Shown here in pieces: positions 51,906-60,526 of a stretch of 64,000 nt of DNA. The notes beneath the pieces were generated by a model, which was given only the letters and a program-made list of their open reading frames with translations, did no database searches and had not been told where the DNA came from. Within the stretch, counting starts at the first letter, position 1; every line of letters starts with the position of its first letter. Source of the DNA: a bacterium (GTDB taxonomy: Bacteria > Desulfobacterota > Deferrisomatia > Deferrisomatales > Deferrisomataceae); NCBI GenBank assembly GCA_027021615.1, contig JALUTY010000017.1:62001-126000 (forward strand), in the 5' to 3' direction. Position numbers and translations under genes: made by a program.

Positions 51906-51934
51906 ATTATGACGCCCCTATTCTGTAGTGTCAA
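51906..51934 (-). promoter_or_regulatory. sigma70 promoter of the siroheme reductase-like gene
   Basis: On the minus strand a perfect TTGACA (51929-51934) and CATAAT (51906-51911) with a 17-bp spacer, 40 bases before the start codon, in an AT-rich patch. An imperfect inverted repeat with ATTCA/TGAAT arms overlaps the end of truD just upstream. Confidence 0.75.
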
Positions 51935-51956
51935 GATAAAGTTTATGGATCCACAT

Positions 51957-53003
51957 TCATACACCATATAGAGTGAATCCAGCCGGAGCTCCCGTGATCT
52001 CCCGCACCACCGAGGTGGCGAAGGTGCCCGGAGGACACAGGAACTCCACCTCCGTGGCCGTGCCCCTGGGTCGCACCTCCACTCCGGCCAGGGGGATCCG
52101 CAGGGGCCGACGGGCCCCGGTCTCCCGGGCGAACAGCTCCTCCTCCAGGCCGAACGCCTCCAGCACCCGCGTCTCCTCCCGTGCCACGCCTCCCAGGGGC
52201 CGGACCATCTTGCGGCCCCACAGGGGCCCGGTGGGGGCCACATCGAAGCGCTTCACCCGCCCTGCCTCGGCCCGGGGATCGGTGCACACGAACAGCCCAC
52301 CCGAGTCCACCTTCCGGAGCACGTCCCCCTGTAGGGGGCGGTCCAGGGTTCTAGCCTCGATCCGCCTCGCCAGCACCTCGTTGAACACCGCGGACTGAAG
52401 GGCCGACACGAGGAGGTCCCGCTTCCACCGGCCGGTGCGCAGCTCGCGCCGCAGAAGGCGGACCCCCTGCAGGGCGTTGTCGCCTTTGACCCCGAACCGC
52501 TGGGGTCCGAAGTAGTTGGGCACCCCCCAAGATCGCAGGGTGGTCAGTACCCGCTCCACGGCCGCCGAACCTACCCCCTCAACCACGACTCGGAACCGAT
52601 TAGCCGCCAGATGACCCAAACGCAGCTTGTTGCGGTGGCGGGTTGCGGTGAGGACCCGAGCCCCCTCCGCCTCGAACGCGGCCCGGGCCACCTCGGTCGG
52701 CACCCCGGTCACCGTGAACCCCTGGACCGCGGTGCACCGCTTGTCCTTCATGCCCGCGTAGCCCACGGCCGCCGGGCCGAGACCCAGCCGCCGGGCCACG
52801 GCCACCGCCAGATCCCGAGTGCTCCGCCCCGCCCTCTCCACCCACAGGGCCGCGTGCTCACCCTCTCCGCCGAATGGGTACCGGGGCACCTCCTCCACCC
52901 GGAACGTATCCGGCCCCGGCGTCCACACCCCACCCGCAGGCTTGGCCACGGCCCTCGGATAGTCGAAATCGCGGTACGGGGCCAGAGAGAGGTCTGCGCG
53001 CAT
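51957..53003 (-). CDS. truD: tRNA pseudouridine(13) synthase TruD
   Basis: 348 residues from the chosen start. The catalytic Asp lies in G-Y-A-G-M-K-D-K-R; N-R-F-R-V, N-Y-F-G-P-Q-R-F-G and the late A-L-Q-S-A-V-F-N segment are typical of TruD. An ATG at 53045 is also in frame; 53003 is preferred because GAGG lies 6 bases upstream and it leaves a normal-length N-terminus. Confidence 0.9.
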   Translation of the reverse strand: MRADLSLAPYRDFDYPRAVAKPAGGVWTPGPDTFRVEEVPRYPFGGEGEHAALWVERAGRSTRDLAVAVARRLGLGPAAVGYAGMKDKRCTAVQGFTVTGVPTEVARAAFEAEGARVLTATRHRNKLRLGHLAANRFRVVVEGVGSAAVERVLTTLRSWGVPNYFGPQRFGVKGDNALQGVRLLRRELRTGRWKRDLLVSALQSAVFNEVLARRIEARTLDRPLQGDVLRKVDSGGLFVCTDPRAEAGRVKRFDVAPTGPLWGRKMVRPLGGVAREETRVLEAFGLEEELFARETGARRPLRIPLAGVEVRPRGTATEVEFLCPPGTFATSVVREITGAPAGFTLYGV

Positions 53004-53203
53004 CCTGGGCCTCGACGAAAAAACGGTGCCGGCGGGCGGGTTCATGGGCCGCCAATACGAAACTGCCGGCTCCGGCAGAAGGCCTCGTGAGTCCTCCGGG
53101 GCCAAGTGCGTTGAACGGCTGTTTTCCCCTATGCTACCGTACCTACGCGTGGGCCGCATCCGTGGTCTCTGGCAGCCTTCCGCATCAAGGGGACCTTTCT
53201 CCC

Positions 53204-53833
53204 ATGCCGATTCGCGTTCTCATCGCCGAGGATCAGCGCCTGTTGCGCCAGTGCTTCGAGGAGGTGCTGGCCCTCGACCAAGGCCTCGTCGTGGTGGCCA
53301 CTGCCTCCGACGGCACCGAGGCCGTGATGCTCACGGAGAAGCACCGGCCGGACATCGTCCTGATGGACCTGGCGATGCCCCGGTTGGACGGAATCCGGGC
53401 CACCCGCCTGATCCGAGAGCGGGTCCCCCACACCAAGGTGCTGATCCTTTCGCTGCACGAGGCCCCCACCAAGGTGGACCAGGCCATCAAGGCCGGTGCG
53501 TGCGGTTACGTGCTCAAGGACGTGGATCTGGACGAGCTCGTGCGCATCCTCAAGGCCGTGTACCACGGCGAGGAGATCCACTCGCCGTTCCTGGCCGATC
53601 AGAAGCTCTCCCAAGCCCAAGACCCGGCCCGGTACGGGCTCACGGCCCGGGAGCTCAAGGTATTGCGGTTCCTGGCGCGGGGCGACAACAACGCGGAGAT
53701 CGCCGAGAAGCTTTGCGTGTCAGAGCAGACCGTGAAGAAGGAGCTGGTCAGCCTGTTCGAAAAGCTCGGCGTGAAGAACCGGACACAGGCTGCGGTGAAA
53801 GCGGTCCAGCTGGGGCTCGTGGAGTCCGGGTGA
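53204..53833 (+). CDS. NarL/LuxR-family response regulator
   Basis: 209 residues: receiver (1-120) with acidic pair E-D near 10, phospho-acceptor in V-L-M-D-L-A-M-P and Lys in V-L-K-D; C-terminal LuxR helix-turn-helix with L-T-A-R-E-L-K-V-L and C-V-S-E-Q-T-V-K-K. No kinase is adjacent, so it is an orphan here. AAGGGGA lies about 10 bases before the ATG. Confidence 0.9.
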   Translation: MPIRVLIAEDQRLLRQCFEEVLALDQGLVVVATASDGTEAVMLTEKHRPDIVLMDLAMPRLDGIRATRLIRERVPHTKVLILSLHEAPTKVDQAIKAGACGYVLKDVDLDELVRILKAVYHGEEIHSPFLADQKLSQAQDPARYGLTARELKVLRFLARGDNNAEIAEKLCVSEQTVKKELVSLFEKLGVKNRTQAAVKAVQLGLVESG

Positions 53834-53851
53834 CCGTAGAGGAGGCCGAAC

Positions 53852-53941
53852 ATGATCCTGGGGCTGGTGGGAAGCGGGAGAGCCCTTTCCAACCCTCGGA
53901 GGCTCCTGGAAGAGGCCCTGGAGCGCAGCCTCGTCCCCTGA
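53852..53941 (+). CDS. possible 29-residue small protein
   Basis: A short open frame starts with ATG 9 bases after TAGAGGAGG and lies 18 bp after the regulator gene. It begins MILGLVGSGRALSN and ends LERSLVP. The strong ribosome binding site is the only support; it may be a decayed gene start. Confidence 0.25.
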   Translation: MILGLVGSGRALSNPRRLLEEALERSLVP

Positions 53942-53949
53942 CTGTCCTC

Positions 53950-54153
53950 TCACCGGCACCCCGCGCACGACCTCGCGGTACACCCGGAGCACCCACCGCC
54001 GGAGGCCCCCCCCCTGCCCCCCACGGAGAACGCCGAGAGCTTCCGCTCCGGGTCCGACGCTCCGCACCGGGGGCACGCCGGGACCTGCCCTGGCCGGACC
54101 AGGGCCTCGAACCCGTGCCCGCACCTTCGGCAAACGAAGTCGTACAGCGGCAC
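53950..54153 (-). CDS. FmdB-family zinc ribbon protein
   Basis: 67 residues, GTG start. The N-terminus P-L-Y-D-F-V-C-R-R-C-G-H-G-F-E and the later C-P-R-C-G make the FmdB zinc ribbon. A glycine- and cysteine-rich tail (G-G-G-C-S-G-C and C-A-G-C) follows. The family is annotated as putative regulators without firm function. It lies 12 bp after the ybhB-like gene. Confidence 0.82.
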   Translation of the reverse strand: MPLYDFVCRRCGHGFEALVRPGQVPACPRCGASDPERKLSAFSVGGRGGASGGGCSGCTARSCAGCR

Positions 54154-54165
54154 GGCGCCCCCCGG

Positions 54166-54642
54166 TCAGCGGGCCCGCTCGTAGGTCCCCACCAGCTCGG
54201 CCTTACCCAGCACCTTTCCCTCCATGGCACGGAGCAGCGCCGCCTTGGTGGGGGTGCCCAGGTCAGGGAGCCGCTCGGACAGGGCGTAGAGCTTGTGGAA
54301 GTACCGGTGCCGTCCCACCGGCGGGCATGGCCCGCCGTACCCGGTGCGCTTCCAGTCGTTGAGCCCCTGGCCGGTGCCAGGGGGCAGGTCCGAGGCCGTC
54401 ACCCCCTCGGGCAACCCGCGGGTCTCGGGAGGGAGGTTGTAGAGGACCCAGTGGACCCAGGTCATGCGGGGTGCCCGGGGATCGGGCGCGTCGGGGTCGT
54501 CCACGATCAGGACCAGGCTCTGGGTGCCGGCCGGCACCCCGGTCCACTCCAGGGGCGGGGACACGTCGTCCCCGTCGCAGGTGTACCGGACCGGGATCTC
54601 CGCGCCGTCGGCAAAGGCGGGGGACCGGATCTCGAAGGCCAT
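54166..54642 (-). CDS. YbhB/YbcL family (PEBP-like) protein
   Basis: 158 residues of the phosphatidylethanolamine-binding-protein family: Y-T-C-D-G-D-D-V-S-P-P-L-E-W, D-D-P-D-A-P and H-W-V-L-Y-N-L-P. GAGGAGG before the ATG at 54642 fixes the start; an upstream in-frame ATG would add a hydrophobic leader but has no such site. Bacterial members have no clear biochemical role. Confidence 0.87.
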   Translation of the reverse strand: MAFEIRSPAFADGAEIPVRYTCDGDDVSPPLEWTGVPAGTQSLVLIVDDPDAPDPRAPRMTWVHWVLYNLPPETRGLPEGVTASDLPPGTGQGLNDWKRTGYGGPCPPVGRHRYFHKLYALSERLPDLGTPTKAALLRAMEGKVLGKAELVGTYERAR

Positions 54643-54741
54643 GGCGTCACCTCCTCGGAACACCGCAATGCCCAACGCAGAAACGCACATCACGAGGAAT
54701 AGGCTGTTGGTCATGGGTTGTCGGTCCGTCGGGTCGGGACG

Positions 54742-56181
54742 TTAGGACGTCGGGACGTTGGGACGCCTCCCAGCCTTCCTGGGCCGCAGGCCCAGGTGCT
54801 CGGCCACGGCCTCGGCCGAGGCCTCCAGCGCCACGGGGCGGTTCACCAGCTCCGGCCGGGGCTCCACCTCGTACTCCGGATCCAGGGTACCCGCGAAATA
54901 CGCCTCTTGGAACCCCGCAAACTTGAGCTGGTGGCTGGTGGAGTCGCACACGAACCGGCCCGTGGCCGGGATCAGCCCCTTGGCCAGGGCCTTGCGCAGG
55001 CCGGCCACGGCCTCCCCCCCCTGGGTGCACACCACATGGCCGTGGCGGTTGACATGGAGCATGGTATCCAGGATCTCCTGTTCGGTCACGCTCACGCAGG
55101 CAAACCGGTCCCGGTACTCCTCCTCCACCAGCTGGCGCACCTTGGGAAACGACACCGGGCTACCGATCATCGCGGCCTGGGCCACGCTGGGCCGCACCCG
55201 CACGGGCTCGTACCGGCCGGTGCTCCGCCACCGGGCCACGGGATCGGCGTGCTCGCTCTGCACCCCCAGGATCCGGGGCAGCCCGTCGGTCACACCCAGA
55301 CGCTGCAGGTCTCGGAACCCTTCCAGGATGGCAGTGACGTTGCCCGCGTTACCGATGGGCACGGCCACGGTAACGTCTTCCACGGCCCACCCCAGCTGCT
55401 GGGCCACCTCGAAGGCGAAGGACTTCTGGCCGTTGATCCGCACCGGGTTCTTGGAGTTGAGCAGGAACACCTCGTAGCGGTCGGCCAGATCCTCCACCAG
55501 CCGCATGCAGTCGTCGAACACCCCGGGCACCTCGATCACCCGGGCCCCGCTGCCCAGGGGCTGGGAGAGCTGCTGGGGGGTCACCCTGCCCTGGGGCAGG
55601 AGCACGGCGGGGCGCACCGCGGCCTTGGGCAAGTACGACAGGTACAGGGCCGCCGCGGCCGAGGTGTCGCCGGTGGAGGCGCAGATGCCCAGCACCGTGC
55701 CCGGCCGGCGGGTGCGCAGGTAGTGGTTCAGAAAGCTGATGGCGCTCGCCATGCCCCGGTCCTTGAACGAGGCCGAGGGGTTCTGGCCGTCGTTCTTGAT
55801 GAAAAGCTCGGCGCCCACCCAGTCCGCCAGCTCGGGGTTCGCCCGCACGAGCGGGGTGTGGCCCTCGCCCAGGTACACCACGTCCTCCAGAGGCACGTGG
55901 GGCAGGATGAGCTCGTGGAAGCAGAAGATCCCCTGCAGGGCCTCCACCCCCACGGCCCGCCGCAGGTCGAACACCCGGCGCCACTCGTCCCCGCCGCGGT
56001 CCCGGAGCGCCTCGAAGTTCTCGTCGCGCACCCGCAGCAGCCCCCCGCACGAGGGGCAGGTGTACAGCAGCCGGCCCAGGTCTTCGGTGGCCCCGCACCG
56101 GATGCAGGCGTACACCATGCGGGGCTGGTGGTGGGGCACCACGTCGATGCCCGTGAGCTCTCGGATCTCTTCGGGAAGCAC
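54742..56181 (-). CDS. thrC: threonine synthase
   Basis: 479 residues, GTG start after AGAGGAG. The N-terminus carries a zinc-ribbon-like pair (C-I-R-C and C-P-S-C), found in the longer bacterial/archaeal threonine synthases. The PLP lysine lies in S-A-S-F-K-D-R-G-M near 140; A-S-T-G-D-T-S-A and the phosphate-binding P-I-G-N-A-G-N follow. It converts O-phosphohomoserine to threonine. Confidence 0.92.
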   Translation of the reverse strand: MLPEEIRELTGIDVVPHHQPRMVYACIRCGATEDLGRLLYTCPSCGGLLRVRDENFEALRDRGGDEWRRVFDLRRAVGVEALQGIFCFHELILPHVPLEDVVYLGEGHTPLVRANPELADWVGAELFIKNDGQNPSASFKDRGMASAISFLNHYLRTRRPGTVLGICASTGDTSAAAALYLSYLPKAAVRPAVLLPQGRVTPQQLSQPLGSGARVIEVPGVFDDCMRLVEDLADRYEVFLLNSKNPVRINGQKSFAFEVAQQLGWAVEDVTVAVPIGNAGNVTAILEGFRDLQRLGVTDGLPRILGVQSEHADPVARWRSTGRYEPVRVRPSVAQAAMIGSPVSFPKVRQLVEEEYRDRFACVSVTEQEILDTMLHVNRHGHVVCTQGGEAVAGLRKALAKGLIPATGRFVCDSTSHQLKFAGFQEAYFAGTLDPEYEVEPRPELVNRPVALEASAEAVAEHLGLRPRKAGRRPNVPTS

Positions 56182-56266
56182 GGGACTCCTCTTCGGGCCC
56201 TCGGCCCGTCTGAAAGGCTGGAAGGCTAGGAGGCTGGGAGGCTAGAAGGCCTAAGACCTCCCCCAG

Positions 56267-56441
56267 CCCGCATGATTCATGAGCGTTCGTCGCGAAACCG
56301 TCGAGTGTGCGTCAGATCAGGGCAAGCGCAGCAACGAGGGGTGCAGGCGCACGGGACGGTACGCCGAGCCCCGAGGCGCGAGCACGCCCCGAGATGGCGT
56401 GCAATCGGCGGTTGCAGCAGAAGCTTCATGAATCATGCGGG
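56267..56441. mobile_element. MITE-like element, family A, copy 3
   Basis: 175 bp with perfect 16-bp terminal inverted repeats, flanked by CCAG on the left and CTAG on the right. It differs from copy 1 at only a few positions and lacks one G near its right end (AGAAGCTTC). It lies 17 bp after an 8-bp array that itself contains CTAG. Confidence 0.85.
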
Positions 56442-56475
56442 CTAGCGGTTCATGTAGTTTTGCGTCGCACTCTCA

Positions 56476-56531
56476 TGGTCCGGGCATGGGGTCCGCTGGA
56501 GAGCCGCGCACGCCCGGCTGCGGACCCCATG
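56476..56531. repeat. shortened family-B hairpin
   Basis: About 56 bp: GGGCATGGGGTCCGC and its near-exact complement GCGGACCCCATGTCC enclose only about 25 bases (GGAGAGCCGCGCACG region). It looks like a deletion product of a full-length family-B element. Confidence 0.6.
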
Positions 56532-56689
56532 TCCCACCACCGCCGGGCACCGTTGTGGCGATCGCATCGGCTCGGCCCCCCATTCAACGGGCAAACCCGG
56601 CTGCGGGTCAAGGCCGGGTTGCGACGACGCCGGCCTTTGGGGTACTAGAGCAGAACCCGCCCCGGGCGTCTTCCGTTTCCACACGGGCT

Positions 56690-56874
56690 TGTGGATAACG
56701 TGTGGACGACGGTGTGGATACCCGGGAAAACCTCCGGGGCCAAGGGGCCCCTGGCCAAATCGCACATTTTTTGTGCAACGATAAACACTCAACGATTTCA
56801 ATATATTAAGAAAAACCCCTTGATCCGCCCCGGCTTTTCGGCCCTGCCGGCCGATCCGAGGGCGATTATCCACA
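56690..56874. other. DnaA-box cluster with AT-rich core (replication-origin-like)
   Basis: TGTGGATAA (56690-56698, perfect box), TGTGGACGA (56701) and TGTGGATAC (56713, one mismatch) lie in one orientation, and a perfect TTATCCACA (56866-56874) lies in the other. Between them, 56763-56820 is strikingly AT-rich for this genome. The arrangement fits DnaA binding and unwinding, but no dnaA, dnaN, parA or gidA gene is in the window. Confidence 0.5.
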
Positions 56875-56911
56875 TGCCGCTGCGGCGACACCCGCGAAAG
56901 GAGGAGTTCCC

Positions 56912-57601
56912 ATGGTCGACGTCACCTACCACGGACACGCCTGTTTTCACTTGGACGACGGCGCCCACCGGGTCCTCATCGATCCGTTCCTCTCGGGCAA
57001 CCCCAACGCCCGGGTCGGGCCCGAGGCCTTCGAGCGGCTCGACGCGATCCTGGTCACCCACGGCCACGCCGATCACCTGGGGGACGCCGTGGAGATCTCG
57101 AAGCGCACGGGTGCGCCGGTGGTGGCGCCGTTCGAGCTGGCCATGTTCTGCCAGCGCCGGGGGGCCGTGGTGCACCCCATGCACATCGGGGGCAGCCACC
57201 GGTTCGAGTTCGGTCGGGTGAAGCTCACCATCGCTCACCACGGATCGGCGTTCGTGGACAAGGGCACCGAGTACACCGGCAACCCCTGCGGCTTCGTGCT
57301 CGAGATGGGGGGGCTCACCCTGTACCACGCCGGCGACACCGGGCTGTTCTACGACATGAAGCTCATCGGCGAGATGAACCGGATCGACGTGGCGTTCCTG
57401 CCCATCGGTGACAACTTCACCATGGGGCCCGAGGACGCGGCCAAGGCCGTGGAGCTGGTGCGTCCCCGGTACGTGGTGCCCATGCACTATGCGACCTTCG
57501 ACGTGCTGGTGCAGAGCCCCGACGAGTTCGCGTCCCTGGCCGGCGGGCAGGGGGCCGAGGTGGTGGTGATCGGGTTCGGTGACACCCGCCGGTTCGACTG
57601 A
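56912..57601 (+). CDS. UPF0173 metal-dependent hydrolase (beta-lactamase fold)
   Basis: 229 residues: T-Y-H-G-H-A-C-F at the start, I-D-P-F-L-S-G-N-P, the metal motif V-T-H-G-H-A-D-H, Y-H-A-G-D-T-G-L-F and V-P-M-H-Y. Substrates of UPF0173 proteins are unknown. AAAGGAGGAG precedes the ATG; the AT-rich DnaA-box region lies just upstream and may also carry its promoter. Confidence 0.9.
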   Translation: MVDVTYHGHACFHLDDGAHRVLIDPFLSGNPNARVGPEAFERLDAILVTHGHADHLGDAVEISKRTGAPVVAPFELAMFCQRRGAVVHPMHIGGSHRFEFGRVKLTIAHHGSAFVDKGTEYTGNPCGFVLEMGGLTLYHAGDTGLFYDMKLIGEMNRIDVAFLPIGDNFTMGPEDAAKAVELVRPRYVVPMHYATFDVLVQSPDEFASLAGGQGAEVVVIGFGDTRRFD

Positions 57602-57748
57602 CCCGTCCGGGGGGCGGCCGCCCCCCCGTTGATCGCCCCCCCCGCCTGAAGTATGCTTTCGCTCCGGCGCTCGAAGCCGGAGGGGCGGGAGGTTCGTCGG
57701 ACTCCGGGGCCCGGTGCCGCAGCCACGCCCCCCGGGAGGCTACCCACG

Positions 57749-58414
57749 GTGAAGTTCCAACTCGATCCTGAAGCAGCCGAAGCCCTGGAGCAGGCCTCGA
57801 TCGTGCGCGATCTCAACCGGTCGGGGCTGCCCCACTTCCTGGTGCGTGTACCGGACCTGGCCAAAGCGTTCGAGGCGGATCTGGGCATCGAGATCAACCG
57901 GGAGGAGGACGGGTGCGTCGCGCTGTCGATCCTCCTCTATGACATCCCCACCGAGCCGGTGAGCTACGACCTGCGGTTGTACCCCGACCAGCCCGAGGAC
58001 CTCCGGTTCCTGTGGGCGTTCCTGGAAACCAAGCAGTTTCGGGTCCACCCCTGCCAGCCGGGGCCGGAGGGCTGGAGGGTGGGCGAGGCCCAGACCTTTC
58101 GGCTGCCCCCCAGCGTGGTTCTGAGGCTCAAGCACTACTCTCTGTCCTGGCCGGCCCCCCTGGGAGGCCCGAGGGCCGAGGCAGAGGCCCCCCCGGAGCC
58201 GGATGCGCCCCCCCCGCCTGCGGCCCGGGGGCCCGATCCCCGGGACACGGTGATCCGCAAGCTCAAAGAGCAGGTGCAGGCCCTGCGGGAGCAGATCCAG
58301 GAGCGGGACAAGCGCATCATCGAGCTGGAGGACGAGCTCCACGAGATGAAGAGCCGGGGCCGCACCTACCGGCTCACGGGCGAGAAGCGCTCCTGGTGGA
58401 AACCCTTCTCCTGA
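57749..58414 (+). CDS. uncharacterised protein with C-terminal coiled coil
   Basis: 221 residues from a GTG at 57749, chosen because GGGAGG precedes it; no family is recognised. The first 130 residues look globular (F-L-V-R-V-P-D-L, D-L-R-L-Y-P-D-Q-P-E-D). A Pro/Ala-rich linker (about 145-170) leads to a heptad-like segment L-K-E-Q-V-Q-A-L-R-E-Q-I-Q-E-R (about 175-210) and a basic end. Confidence 0.6.
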   Translation: MKFQLDPEAAEALEQASIVRDLNRSGLPHFLVRVPDLAKAFEADLGIEINREEDGCVALSILLYDIPTEPVSYDLRLYPDQPEDLRFLWAFLETKQFRVHPCQPGPEGWRVGEAQTFRLPPSVVLRLKHYSLSWPAPLGGPRAEAEAPPEPDAPPPPAARGPDPRDTVIRKLKEQVQALREQIQERDKRIIELEDELHEMKSRGRTYRLTGEKRSWWKPFS

Positions 58415-58530
58415 GATCGGGGCGGCCTCCGGCTTGAGCCGGCGCCGGATTCGTGGTACAAGGGCGGGCCTTTGTTGCCGTCATGAACCCAGCCGGGAAG
58501 GCTGGCCCGGATCCGGAGGAGGAACGTCCC

Positions 58531-58725
58531 ATGGCCAGACGGTGTGAAATTTGCGGCAAGGGCCCCACCCGGGGCAACAACGTGAGCCACGCCAACAACC
58601 GCACGAAGAAGATCGTGCTGCCCAACCTCCAGGTGGTGCGGGCCAAGGTGGGGGGGGGCACCCGGCGGGTCAAGGTGTGCACCCGCTGCCTGCGCTCGAA
58701 CCGGGTGGAGAAAGCGGTGTCGTAG
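58531..58725 (+). CDS. rpmB: ribosomal protein bL28
   Basis: 64 residues: [24 protein letters not shown] and V-C-T-R-C-L-R. Both zinc-binding C-x-x-C pairs are present (a C+ form). GGAGGA precedes the ATG. A strong terminator follows, so it is a monocistronic unit or the end of one. Confidence 0.95.
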   Translation: MARRCEICGKGPTRGNNVSHANNRTKKIVLPNLQVVRAKVGGGTRRVKVCTRCLRSNRVEKAVS

Positions 58726-58748
58726 CACCCCGAACCCGCGACGCCCGA

Positions 58749-58785
58749 ACGGGCCGGAGAGCAAGAGCTCCCGGCCCGTTTTTTC
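58749..58785 (+). terminator. rho-independent terminator after rpmB
   Basis: ACGGGCCGG (58749-58757) pairs with CCGGCCCGT (58771-58779), with an imperfect upper stem, followed by a run of six T. Confidence 0.88.
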
Positions 58786-58878
58786 GTAACCGCGGTCTTC
58801 GGTCGCCAGTTCGGCGCCCGATCCCACCGTATCCGCGGCGCTATCGGGTCCCTTCCCGCCGACCGCAGGCCCCGGTCT

Positions 58879-59622
58879 CTACCCCATCAGCAGCAGCTTC
58901 ACCGCGAACACCACCACCGCGGCCGTGACCACCCCCTTGACCCATCCGTGGCCCTTGAGCACCGTGAGCCGCACTCCCACCTGGCTGCCGGCCACGGTGC
59001 CCACGGCCAGGGCCAGGCCCAGGTCCCACACCACCTTGCCCTGCCACGCGAACAGCCCCAGGGACAGGGCCGTGTAGACCAGAACGCTGAGCACCTTGAC
59101 CGCGTTGCCCCGCACCAGATCCAGGCCGGCCAAGGTGGTGGTGGCCAGGATCAGAAACCCGACCCCGGCCTGCACGAACCCGCCGTAAATTCCCACCACG
59201 AAGAATCCGGCCGCCAGCCACCCCACCTGGGGCCGGTCGCCGGGCCGCAGGAACGCCCGACGCTTGCGCAGGGGGTCCCACAGGGTCCACAGGGTCACGG
59301 CGATCATGAGGATCGCCAGCACGTTCCGGAACGCCGCATCCCCGATGCTCACCGCGGCCCAGGTGCCGAGCCCGGCCCCTAGGGTGGCCGGCACGGCCGC
59401 CCACAGCACGTAGCGCCAGTCCATCATCTTGTGGCGGTTGAACCCCCACACGGCGGCTACGTTCTGGAGGAAGACCCCCACCCGGTTCGTGCCGTTGGCC
59501 ACGGTGGGCGGAAGCCCCAGGAAGATCAGGATCGGCAGGGTCAGGAACGACCCCCCGCCCGCGATCACGTTCAAGGCCCCGGCCACCAACCCCACCCCGA
59601 ACAAGAGCACGTAGTCCGTCAC
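58879..59622 (-). CDS. TauE/SafE-type anion exporter
   Basis: 247 residues with about eight hydrophobic helices in two halves. The N-terminal G-A-L-N-V-I-A-G-G-G-S-F-L-T-L-P and the mid-protein G-I-Y-G-G-F-V-Q-A-G-V-G-F are the repeated family motifs. Members are proposed to export sulfite or sulfonates. Given the sulfate-assimilation genes in the window, sulfite is a reasonable but unproven guess. Confidence 0.88.
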   Translation of the reverse strand: MTDYVLLFGVGLVAGALNVIAGGGSFLTLPILIFLGLPPTVANGTNRVGVFLQNVAAVWGFNRHKMMDWRYVLWAAVPATLGAGLGTWAAVSIGDAAFRNVLAILMIAVTLWTLWDPLRKRRAFLRPGDRPQVGWLAAGFFVVGIYGGFVQAGVGFLILATTTLAGLDLVRGNAVKVLSVLVYTALSLGLFAWQGKVVWDLGLALAVGTVAGSQVGVRLTVLKGHGWVKGVVTAAVVVFAVKLLLMG

Positions 59623-59643
59623 CCGCTCGCCTCCCGTCGTCCG

Positions 59644-59677
59644 CTAGAAAGCTGGGAAGCTGGAAGGCTAGAAGGCG
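59644..59677. repeat. 8-bp degenerate tandem array
   Basis: Four units: AGAAAGCT, GGGAAGCT, GGAAGGCT, AGAAGGCG, upstream of the exporter gene. The rest of 59623-59859 shows nothing else. Confidence 0.68.
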
Positions 59678-59859
59678 AAAGACTTCCTAGCTCCCGCCAA
59701 GACTGCAGGAAAAAATGCCGCGACTCCGGGCCCGGAAGCAAGGGGGGAGATCAAAGCCCCCCTCTTCTGGGGAAGCCTGGCTCGCCACCGGGGCCCGCGC
59801 GTGCGGTACCGTTGGGTGCCTGATCGGAGACCGTCGGCCGTAGAACGGATCCCGCCTGC

Positions 59860-60378
59860 TCACCCCGCCAGCGAGCGGACGGCGGCCAGGGCCCGGTCAT
59901 AGTCCGGGTGGGTCCCCACCTCGGGCACGATCTCCACATACCGGATCACGTCGGCCGGGTCGATCACGAACAGCGCCCGCGCCAGGAGCCGCACCTCCTC
60001 GATCAGCACCCCGTAGGCCAGACCGAACGAGGCCTCTTTGTAGTCCGAGAGCACCCGGATCCGGTCGATGCCATGGGTGGCACAGAACCGCTTCTGGGCA
60101 AACGGCAGGTCCATAGAGATCGTGGCGATCGCAACCCCCTCGGGCAACGCCGCCGCCGCCTCGTGAAACCGCTTCGTCTGGAGCTCACACACCGGGGTGT
60201 CCAGGCTAGGCACCACGCTCAGCAGCCGCACCCCGCTCCCCAGGTCTCCGAGCCCGACCGGCCGCAGGTCGGCGTCCACCACGCTGAACGCGGGCGCCGG
60301 GTCGCCGGGCTTGAGCTCGGGGCCCACCAACGTCATCGGGTTGCCCCCCAGACTCACGACTCCTTTGCGTCGATCCAT
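59860..60378 (-). CDS. tpx: thiol peroxidase (Tpx, 2-Cys peroxiredoxin)
   Basis: 172 residues. Peroxidatic cysteine in P-S-L-D-T-P-V-C-E-L-Q-T and resolving cysteine in A-Q-K-R-F-C, the spacing of Tpx. GAGGAGG precedes the ATG at 60378. It detoxifies peroxides using thioredoxin; the Grx-TrxR fusion encoded 18 kb away could be part of its reducing chain. Confidence 0.93.
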   Translation of the reverse strand: MDRRKGVVSLGGNPMTLVGPELKPGDPAPAFSVVDADLRPVGLGDLGSGVRLLSVVPSLDTPVCELQTKRFHEAAAALPEGVAIATISMDLPFAQKRFCATHGIDRIRVLSDYKEASFGLAYGVLIEEVRLLARALFVIDPADVIRYVEIVPEVGTHPDYDRALAAVRSLAG

Positions 60379-60526
60379 GATCGTCCTCCTCGGCGAAAGG
60401 GCATCACACACAGCCGAGGAGGATACCGGGAGCGACGGCATTCGCAAGCGCACCCGTAGCTCGAGGCCCCGATCGGTCTGCTGCCGAGGACGCCCCCCCG
60501 TTTCTCTTCCTCCCCTCCCGGGGGCT

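Larger units (their letters stand above)
56182..56911. repeat. 730-bp gap with arrays, MITE, mini family-B hairpin and DnaA boxes
   Basis: No gene is supported. In order: an 8-bp array of five units (56211-56250), the family-A element (56267-56441), a shortened family-B hairpin (56476-56531) and the DnaA-box/AT-rich cluster (56690-56874). Confidence 0.65.
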
